NCBI GenBank assembly: GCA_963728835.1
Contig: CAVSKZ010000002.1
Location: 1,116,001 to 1,180,000, forward strand
Reading direction: 5' to 3'
Length of the DNA: 64,000 nucleotides
Origin: VRUE01 sp963728835
GTDB taxonomy: Bacteria > Actinomycetota > Thermoleophilia > Solirubrobacterales > 70-9
The notes under the pieces are model-generated. The model ran no database searches. It was not told the origin of the DNA and worked only from the letters and a program-made list of their open reading frames with translations. Shown here one piece after another: positions 23,465 to 29,900 of this stretch (position 1 is the first letter of the stretch; the number at the start of each line of letters is the position of its first letter). The translations under genes were made by a program, and so were the position numbers.

Positions 23465-24607
23465 ATGACAGTTCTCGACTGGGCGATCGTCGCCTTCACC
23501 GTGGCCGTCGCCCTGTGGGGGTACCGGCAGGGGCTGATCGTCGGGACGCTGACACTGCTCGGTTTCGGGCTGGGGGCGTTTGCCGGCAGCCGGATCGGCC
23601 CGCTGCTGTTGAATCAGGGGTCGGAGTCGCCCTACGCGCCGCTGTGCGCCGCCCTGGGCGGGCTGCTGAGCGGCGCGGTCATGGCCGTGACGCTGGAGAG
23701 CTTCGCCCTGAGGCTGCGCACGCGCCTGATCCGCGGCAAGAGCCTCCACTTCGCCGACGGGGCGGGCGGCGCCGCGCTGATCGCCTCGGTCGCGCTCGGG
23801 TTGGTCTGGGTCTTCGGCGCGGTGGCGCTGCATGCCCCCGGGACCGCGCAGTTGCGGGTCGACGTCCAGCGCTCGCTGATCCTGCGCAGCCTCAACGACG
23901 TCCTGCCTCCGTCGGGGCCGATCCTGCACGCGCTCAACCGGGTCGACCCGGCGCCCTCGCTCGCCGCTTCGCCGACCCATGTGGCAGCACCCGACCCCGG
24001 CGTCGCCGGCGATCCCGACGTGCTCCGTGCCGGCGGCTCGGTGGTGCGCGTGCTGGGGACCGCTTGCGGTCTTGGCGTCGAGGGGTCGGGATGGGTCGCG
24101 GCGCCCGGCCTGGTGGCGACAAACGCGCACGTCGTCGCCGGTGAGGACGACACCACGGTGACCACTCAGGACGGCGCTTCGCTCGAGGCCGTGGCTGTCC
24201 ACTACGACCCCGCCAACGACCTCGCGCTTCTTTACGTCGGCGCCGATCTTCCCGTCCTCCCGATGGCTGCCGAGCCCAGGGTGGGAACCGGGGGGGCCGT
24301 CCTCGGCTACCCCGAGAACGGCCCCTTCGCGATCTCCGCGGCCAGGCTCGGCGAGACCCGCGAGACGATCGGCGAGGACTCCTACGGTCGTGGTCCCCTG
24401 ATGCGCTCCATCACCTCCCTGCGGGGCAGGGTCCGCAGCGGCAACTCCGGCGGGCCCCTCGTCGACGAGGGCGGCCGCGTGCTCGGCACCGTCTTCGCCG
24501 CGACGACCTCGGGCACTCCCGGCGGCTTTGCCGTCCCCAACCAGGTCGTTGCGGAGGCGCTGCGAGGTGCGACCGGGACGGTGGACACGGGCCCCTGCAC
24601 GAGCTGA
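23465..24607 (+). CDS. MarP-like membrane serine protease (CvpA + trypsin-like domain)
   Basis: 380 aa. The first ~160 residues form a CvpA-like region with four membrane segments (DWAIVAFTVAVALWGYRQG, FGLGAFAGSRIGPLLLNQG and others). A trypsin-like periplasmic domain follows, with the triad visible as His in VATNAHVVAGED, Asp in DPANDLALLYV and Ser in GRVRSGNSGGPLVD. Mycobacterial MarP has this layout and is needed for acid and oxidative stress resistance through peptidoglycan hydrolase activation; here that role is an inference. The gene diverges from the penicillin-binding protein gene across 48 bases, which supports a cell-wall link. Confidence 0.88.
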   Translation: MTVLDWAIVAFTVAVALWGYRQGLIVGTLTLLGFGLGAFAGSRIGPLLLNQGSESPYAPLCAALGGLLSGAVMAVTLESFALRLRTRLIRGKSLHFADGAGGAALIASVALGLVWVFGAVALHAPGTAQLRVDVQRSLILRSLNDVLPPSGPILHALNRVDPAPSLAASPTHVAAPDPGVAGDPDVLRAGGSVVRVLGTACGLGVEGSGWVAAPGLVATNAHVVAGEDDTTVTTQDGASLEAVAVHYDPANDLALLYVGADLPVLPMAAEPRVGTGGAVLGYPENGPFAISAARLGETRETIGEDSYGRGPLMRSITSLRGRVRSGNSGGPLVDEGGRVLGTVFAATTSGTPGGFAVPNQVVAEALRGATGTVDTGPCTS

Positions 24608-24628
24608 CTCGGTCTCCCGGGCCCGTCA

Positions 24629-24643
24629 CTTACGTTCGGTAAG
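24629..24643. promoter_or_regulatory. Probable HxlR autoregulatory operator
   Basis: CTTACGTTCGGTAAG is a perfect 5-5-5 inverted repeat. It lies 13 bases before the GTG of the HxlR regulator and overlaps where its promoter must be. HxlR/MarR-type winged-helix dimers bind such short palindromes. Confidence 0.6.
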
Positions 24644-24656
24644 CTCGTTCGACTAC

Positions 24657-24995
24657 GTGGAGGCCGGGTCCGAGACCAAAGATCAGCACGGCGTCTGCCC
24701 GCATTTTCACGCGGCCATAGAGCTGATCGGCAAGCGCTGGACCGGGGCCATCATCTCCAGCCTGACGGACGGGCCGCTGCGCTTCGGCGCGCTGGCGAGG
24801 GCTATCCCGGGGCTCTCGGACCGGCTGCTCTCGCAGCGGCTGCGCGAGCTCGAGCGCGAGGACCTGGTCGAGCGCACGGTCGAGCCGGGGACTCCGGTGA
24901 AGGTCACCTACGGGCTGACCGCGAAGGGCGCCGATCTGCGCCCGGCGATCTCTGAGCTGAAGCAGTGGGCCAACCGCTGGCATAGGACCACCTGA
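24657..24995 (+). CDS. HxlR family transcriptional regulator
   Basis: 112 aa from the GTG at 24657; the upstream open frame overlaps the protease and is not needed. The HxlR winged helix-turn-helix is complete: HFHAAIELIGKRWTGAIISS, then GPLRFGALARAIPGLSDRLL, then SQRLRELEREDLVERTVEPG and VTYGLTAKGADLRPAI. The single Cys, at residue 13 (GVCPHFH) just before helix 1, is the position used for redox sensing in YodB/QorR-type members, so thiol or quinone sensing is plausible but unproven. The palindrome at 24629-24643 suggests it represses itself. Targets beyond itself are unknown. Confidence 0.88.
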   Translation: MEAGSETKDQHGVCPHFHAAIELIGKRWTGAIISSLTDGPLRFGALARAIPGLSDRLLSQRLRELEREDLVERTVEPGTPVKVTYGLTAKGADLRPAISELKQWANRWHRTT

Positions 24996-25015
24996 CGGGC
25001 GTCAGGCCCCGCAAG

Positions 25016-25021
25016 TAGCCT
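25016..25021 (+). promoter_or_regulatory. -10-like TAGCCT before xseA
   Basis: It ends 6 bases before the ATG at 25028, consistent with a leaderless transcript. Confidence 0.4.
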
Positions 25022-25027
25022 CGCGGG

Positions 25028-26311
25028 ATGGACCTTCCTGGGCCGTTTCCGGTCGGGCGCTACGCCCGCAAGCTGGAGGAGGAGATGCGCCGTCGCGCCC
25101 GCGTGTCGCTGATCGGCGAGGTGACCGGTCTCAGCCGCAGCAAGGCGCAGGCCTACTTCGAGCTGCGCGATGGCGAGGGGGCGGTTCCGTGCACGATCTG
25201 GCTCAACGAGCTGGAGAAGCTCGAGCTTCCCGAGGGCGGCCTCCGCGACGGCACCGAAGTCGTGATCGCCGGCGGTCCGGACTACTACCGCGGCAGCGCC
25301 CAGGCCTCGCCCTCCTTCAGCTTTCGCGCGACCCATATTCGCCTCGCAGGCGTTGGCGATCTGCTGGCGCGGCTGGACGCCCTGCGCAAGCAGCTGAGGG
25401 CCGAGGGGCTATTCGAGCTGCAAAAGCAGCTGGCGCGACCGGTGCTGCCGAGGGCGGTCGGCGTGGTCACGGCTGAATCGGGGGCCGCGCGGCGCGACCT
25501 CCTGGCCGGGCTCGAGCGGCGCGGCTGGCGGGGCACCGTCGTCTGGGCCTTCGCGCCGGTGCAGGACCGCCATGCCGCCCCGGCGATCGCGGCCGCGGTG
25601 CAGGGGCTGGCGGCGCAGCCCGAGGTGGAGGCGATCGTCGTCACTCGCGGCGGCGGCAGCCTCGCCGACCTCTGGGCCTTCTGCGACGAGACGCTCTGCC
25701 GGACGGTGGCGATGCTGCGCGTGCCGGTGATCAGCGCGGTCGGCCACGAGCGCGACTCGACCCTGATCGACGACGTCGCCGCGGTCGCCTGCTCGACGCC
25801 CACCCACGCCGCCGAGGCGGCTGTCCCGCTCGATTGCGGCGCTGCCCGGGAGGCGCTCGAGCGCAGCGCCACGACGCTGCACCGGGCGGCCGACGGCGCG
25901 GTGCGGGCACGGACGCCGCATCTCGTCGCCCTCGCTCGCGGGCCGGCGCGGGCGCTCCGGCGTGAGCACCTCGCCCTCAACCAGAAGACGCGTGAGATCC
26001 GGGCCGCCTCCGAACGCGGCATCGCCGAGCGGCTCGGCTTCCAGCGCCGCCTCGCCAGCGTGGTTCTCGAGCGGGCGCGCCGCCGCGCTTCGGGGCCGGA
26101 CATGGAACGGCGCCGCGAGGCCCTGCGGCGGGCCGAGGTCGCGCTCCGCGCCCACGAACCGGAGCGCACCCTCGAGCGCGGCTACGCCCTGGTCGAGGCG
26201 GGCGACGGGGCGGCGGTCACCAGCGCCCGCGATGCGACCGCCGCCGGGCGCGTCAAACTGCGCTTCTCCGACGGCAGCGTCGGCGCCAGGATCGAGGAGG
26301 AGGGGGATTGA
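25028..26311 (+). CDS. xseA: exodeoxyribonuclease VII large subunit
   Basis: 427 aa. The N-terminal OB-fold (ARVSLIGEVTGLSRSKAQAY, then VPCTIWLNELEKLELPEGGL) binds single-stranded DNA. The nuclease domain carries VGVVTAESGAARRDLLAGLE, the family segment VTRGGGSLADLWAFCDE, and AVGHERDSTLIDDVAAVACS. A coiled region follows and ends in the conserved TLERGYALVE. With XseB it degrades single-stranded DNA processively. Its TGA overlaps the xseB start (TTGA), and the pair sits against an AddAB-like helicase-nuclease pair. Confidence 0.94.
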   Translation: MDLPGPFPVGRYARKLEEEMRRRARVSLIGEVTGLSRSKAQAYFELRDGEGAVPCTIWLNELEKLELPEGGLRDGTEVVIAGGPDYYRGSAQASPSFSFRATHIRLAGVGDLLARLDALRKQLRAEGLFELQKQLARPVLPRAVGVVTAESGAARRDLLAGLERRGWRGTVVWAFAPVQDRHAAPAIAAAVQGLAAQPEVEAIVVTRGGGSLADLWAFCDETLCRTVAMLRVPVISAVGHERDSTLIDDVAAVACSTPTHAAEAAVPLDCGAAREALERSATTLHRAADGAVRARTPHLVALARGPARALRREHLALNQKTREIRAASERGIAERLGFQRRLASVVLERARRRASGPDMERRREALRRAEVALRAHEPERTLERGYALVEAGDGAAVTSARDATAAGRVKLRFSDGSVGARIEEEGD

Positions 26312-26533
26312 CGGACAAGCCCGAGAGCTACGAGGTCGCAGTCGAGAGGCTGGAGGGGATCATCGACCGCCTCGACTCCGGTCAGGCCGACCTGCGCGAG
26401 ACCCTCGACCTCTGCAGGGAGGGCCGCGAGCTGGTCACCTACTGCGCCGGAGAGCTCGGACGCCGTCGGCGAGGGGCTCAAAGAGCTGAAACTGGACGAG
26501 CTGGCGAGGAAGCTGGACACCGAGACGCTCTGA
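26308..26533 (+). pseudogene. xseB: exodeoxyribonuclease VII small subunit with one extra base
   Basis: Starts with TTG overlapping the xseA TGA. The first 50 residues are normal XseB: KPESYEVAVERLEGIIDRLD, then DLRETLDLCREGRELVTYCA. After GEL the frame is thrown by one extra G near 26458 (GAGCTCGGACGCC where GAGCTCGACGCC is expected). Reading past it gives DAVGEGLKELKLDELARKLD and then TETL stop at 26533, exactly the family's C-terminus and length (~74 aa). The uncorrected frame runs to 26724 without similarity. XseB is required for exonuclease VII activity, so an assembly indel is more likely than loss. Confidence 0.82.
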
Positions 26534-26545
26534 CCGGCGCTTGCC

Positions 26546-26610
26546 GGCGTCCTCGGTCGCTCACGTGCAGAGCACGCTTCGCTCCCTGCGTCCTTGGCCA
26601 GCTTGGTCAG
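26546..26610 (-). repeat. 65-base dispersed repeat, copy 1
   Basis: 62 of 65 bases are identical to the reverse complement of 57461-57525. It contains the small hairpin CGTGCTCTGCACG. The stop codon of the AddA-like gene (26607-26609) lies inside it, so the element forms that gene's 3' end. Confidence 0.85.
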
Positions 26611-29600
26611 CCCGTCTCGGTGATGCGGGCGATCTCTGCTTCCAGCATGCGCTTCCCGGCTTCGATCTCGGGCCGACCCCACTTGGCGAGGACCGGTTCG
26701 GTGGGTCGCTCCAGGAAGACGTAGGCGAGCTCGACCTCCTCCGTCCCGCGTGCCTCGGCGACCGCGAGAGCGTAGATGGCCTGCTGGATCCCATAGCGCG
26801 TCGCGAGCTCGGCCACCTCGCGGCCGCCGACCCTGTCGGTCTTGTAGTCGACGATCAGCGGCGGGCGCCCATCCGCCTCCGCCAGCAGGTCGATCGAGCC
26901 GCGCAGGACGGTATCGGCGACTTCGACCAAAAGCGGCACCTCTACCCGACAGCGCTCCGCGTCCCGGACGCGCTCGGCGAAGAAGCCCGAGCCCAGCCAG
27001 GCTTGGACCGGCGCCAGAAGCTCCCCTGCGACGGACGGCTCGCGCCATCCGTTCCTTGCGCTCCACTCGAGCAGCTCGTGCACCGCGATGCCCCTCGCGG
27101 CACCCGCCTCCTTCTCCGAGCCGGCGTCCCCCTCGGCGTGGGGGGACGATCCGTGAGTGCCCTCCCCGAATTCCGAGATCGCGGTGTAGGAGAGCGGCCG
27201 CCGGGGTGCCCTTGCCATTCTCGCCGCGACCAGCGGCGCCGGCCCCTCGCCGGCGTTCCGCGCGGGGCCCGGCGCCTTCCTGACCTCGGCCAGGGCCCTC
27301 GCCCGCTCCGCCGAGGCGAGGTTCACGCGAACGGCTATCTCCGACGGCGGGAACGAAGCGTCCAGGCCCGGCCGCGGCTCGGGAGCCGCGATCTCGATGC
27401 TCGAGTCGCGCTCGCGGTCGACGTCGAAGCCGGCGACGATCCGCTCGATCACCGGCATGCCGTGGCTCTGGCGGGACGGGGGAGAGGGGCTGACCACCCC
27501 GCTCAGCAGCAGCCGTGCGCGCGCCCGTGTCGCGCCGACGTGGAAGAGGCGGAGCTCCTCCTCGGCGTCTCGCCTCTGGGCGTCCTCGCAGAGCTCGCGC
27601 TGCGCGTAGAGGTCGATCCCGCGGGCACCGAGCCGGCGCAGCTGCATCCCCACGCGCGGCGCCTCCGGCTCGTGCCCGACGGTGAGCGGGGGGGTGCGCG
27701 CGGGAGGGAGGAGGCTGCGGGAGAGGTGGGGGATCGCGACCACGTCGAACTCGAGCCCCTTGGCGCTGTGGATCGTCATGATCCTGACCCCGTCGTGGCC
27801 CTCCAGGGCGGTTGCGGCCTGTGCGTCGGCGTCGGCGTCGGCGCGGGCCGCGAGGAAGTCGAGCAGGCCGCGGAGGTCGCGGCCTTCGCTGCTCTCGAAC
27901 TCGGCCGCGAGGCGCATCAGCTTGCGCACGTTGGCGAAGCGAGCCTCGCCGGCGGGTCGCATCAGCACCGCCAGGTCGTAGCCGGTCTCCGTCACCGCGG
28001 CGTCGATCAGGCCGGCGAGGGAGAGCGAGGTGGCACGGCGGCGCAGCGCGACGATCCGTTCGGCGAACGTGCGCAGGAGCGAGCGCTCCGTCGCGGGGAT
28101 CTGCTCGAGCCGCTCCCCGTCGACCCCCTCGTCCTTCTCCGCGTCCGCCGCCTGCGCCACTGCCGGCCAGAGATGCCGGTTCCTGCCCGCCGCGGCGCGC
28201 AGCAGCCAGAGCGTGTCGGGCGCCGCCCCGCAGGCGGGTGAGGCGAGTGCCCCGAGCAGCGCCTGGTCGTCGAGCGGATTGCAGATCGTCGCCAGCAGGG
28301 CGCAGACGTCGGCAACCTGCTGCTGGGACCAGTAGCCGCGGCCGCCGACGACGTAGGGGCGCAGGCCGGCTCGTTCCAGGGAGTCCTCGTGGGCGTCGAG
28401 GCGGGTGAAGGCCCGCAGCAGCACGACCATCGCGCCGCGCTCGACGCCCTCCTCGGCAAGCTCGCGGAGCCTCGAGGCGAGGAAGCGGGCCTCGGCCAGC
28501 TGGTTGGCGGGCGTGCGGCCGTCGGTAGTCGGATCGAGCTGGATCTCCTCGCCGGACCAGCCCTCGCGGCCGGTGAGCAGCATCTCCACCGCCGGGCCGT
28601 CTCCGGGCGGCAGCGGATCGCGGGGCGGGGCACCGACCCGCAGCGGCACGTAGTCGTCCAGCAGCTGCCGTCCGATCGCGTTGACGGCCCCGATCACCTC
28701 GGGGCGAGAGCGGAAGTTGCCGCTCAGGGGGATCGCCTCCGCCGTGGCGCTCGCCTCGATCGCCTGCCGCCGTTCGCGGAAGACGTCGAGGTCCGCGTGC
28801 CTGAAGCCATAGATCGACTGCAGCTCGTCGCCCACGGTCATCAGCTGCGCTTGCGGCCCGCGCAGCGCCTCGATCAGGCGCAGCTGGAGCCGGTTGGTGT
28901 CCTGGAACTCGTCGACGAGGAGATGGCTGAACCTGCTCTGGTAGGCGGCCCCCGTCTCGGTCCGCTCGAGCAGCCGCACCGCGAGCAGCTGGAGGTCCTC
29001 GAAGTCGATCCCCGCGCGCCGCTGCTTGGCCGCCTCGAAGCGTTCGGAGAACAGCCGCAGGAGCTCGGCGACGTGCCGGTAGGCCAGCCCCCCCTCGCCG
29101 GCCTCGGCGACACGGCTGACCGCCGCCTCGATCGCCTCCCGGTAGACGGCCATCGGCCTCGCCTTGCTGGTCGTCCGCAGCGACGCCAGCTCGCCGAGGT
29201 CCGGGAAGCCCTGCGCCCCGTCCAGGAGGGCCAGTGCCCGCTCGAGCAACCCGTGGTTGGCGCTGCCGGGCTTCAGCTCCGCGATCGTCTCGGCGGCGGC
29301 CTCGGCGGCGCGTCTCAGCGCAGCGGGCACGTCCGGCTCGGGCGGCTCGGGGAGGCGCGGCTCGTCTTCGCCGCGGCTGCGCAGCTCGGCGTGCACGCCG
29401 AGCACGATCCCTCGCAATCCGGCGACGTCGAACGCCGCCGCGGTGTTCTCGCGATCGCGGTCGCCTCCCGCCAGGAAGGCTTCCAGCGCCTCCTCGAATG
29501 CCTCGGCGGCCGCCCGCTCTGTCTCCGGGGCGTCCAGGACGCGGAAGCGGGGGTCGATGCCCACCGCCACCGGATGGGTCGAGAGCAGGCGGTTGCAGAA

Positions 29601-29900
29601 GCCGTGGATCGTCGTCACCCAGGAGCCGCCGAGCCCGGGCAGCAGACTGCGGGCGCGCCCCGAGCCCGACTCGGCGCGGTTCTCGATCTCGGCGCGGATC
29701 CGCTGGCGCAGCTCGGCCGCGGCCTTGTCGGTGAAGGTGAAGGCGAGGATCGCGTCGGGGGAGATTTCCCGCTCGCAGGCCAGCTGGCAGTAGCGATCGA
29801 CGATGACTCCGGTCTTGCCGGTCCCGGCCCCGGCCTCGACCAGGACCTCGGCGCCCGCCGCCTCGATCGCGGCTCGCTGTTCGGGGGTCGGCTCGCTCAC
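26607..29900 (-). CDS. UvrD-family helicase with C-terminal PD-(D/E)XK nuclease (AddA-like)
   Basis: 1097 aa superfamily 1A helicase. Walker A is EAGAGTGKT (residues 22-30), then AFTFTDKAAAELRQRI (motif Ia), HLLVDEFQDTNRLQLRLIEA (Walker B), VGDELQSIYGFRHAD (motif III) and VRIMTIHSAKGLEFDVVAIP (motif V region). The C-terminus carries a RecB-like nuclease with LIVDYKTDRVGGREVAE, where D-x-K is the metal/catalytic motif. With the adjacent AddB-like protein it would resect double-strand breaks for recombination. Its ATG overlaps the upstream gene's stop, and its own stop lies in the 65-base repeat. Confidence 0.9.
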   Translation of the reverse strand: MSEPTPEQRAAIEAAGAEVLVEAGAGTGKTGVIVDRYCQLACEREISPDAILAFTFTDKAAAELRQRIRAEIENRAESGSGRARSLLPGLGGSWVTTIHGFCNRLLSTHPVAVGIDPRFRVLDAPETERAAAEAFEEALEAFLAGGDRDRENTAAAFDVAGLRGIVLGVHAELRSRGEDEPRLPEPPEPDVPAALRRAAEAAAETIAELKPGSANHGLLERALALLDGAQGFPDLGELASLRTTSKARPMAVYREAIEAAVSRVAEAGEGGLAYRHVAELLRLFSERFEAAKQRRAGIDFEDLQLLAVRLLERTETGAAYQSRFSHLLVDEFQDTNRLQLRLIEALRGPQAQLMTVGDELQSIYGFRHADLDVFRERRQAIEASATAEAIPLSGNFRSRPEVIGAVNAIGRQLLDDYVPLRVGAPPRDPLPPGDGPAVEMLLTGREGWSGEEIQLDPTTDGRTPANQLAEARFLASRLRELAEEGVERGAMVVLLRAFTRLDAHEDSLERAGLRPYVVGGRGYWSQQQVADVCALLATICNPLDDQALLGALASPACGAAPDTLWLLRAAAGRNRHLWPAVAQAADAEKDEGVDGERLEQIPATERSLLRTFAERIVALRRRATSLSLAGLIDAAVTETGYDLAVLMRPAGEARFANVRKLMRLAAEFESSEGRDLRGLLDFLAARADADADAQAATALEGHDGVRIMTIHSAKGLEFDVVAIPHLSRSLLPPARTPPLTVGHEPEAPRVGMQLRRLGARGIDLYAQRELCEDAQRRDAEEELRLFHVGATRARARLLLSGVVSPSPPSRQSHGMPVIERIVAGFDVDRERDSSIEIAAPEPRPGLDASFPPSEIAVRVNLASAERARALAEVRKAPGPARNAGEGPAPLVAARMARAPRRPLSYTAISEFGEGTHGSSPHAEGDAGSEKEAGAARGIAVHELLEWSARNGWREPSVAGELLAPVQAWLGSGFFAERVRDAERCRVEVPLLVEVADTVLRGSIDLLAEADGRPPLIVDYKTDRVGGREVAELATRYGIQQAIYALAVAEARGTEEVELAYVFLERPTEPVLAKWGRPEIEAGKRMLEAEIARITETG

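Noticed and set aside
23417..24202. Upstream extension of the penicillin-binding protein frame
   Set aside because: It lies opposite the MarP-like protease gene, and the membrane anchor and family start are explained by the ATG at 23416.
26534..26724. C-terminal extension of XseB to 138 aa
   Set aside because: It only arises from the extra base near 26458; the corrected frame stops at 26533 with the usual family end.
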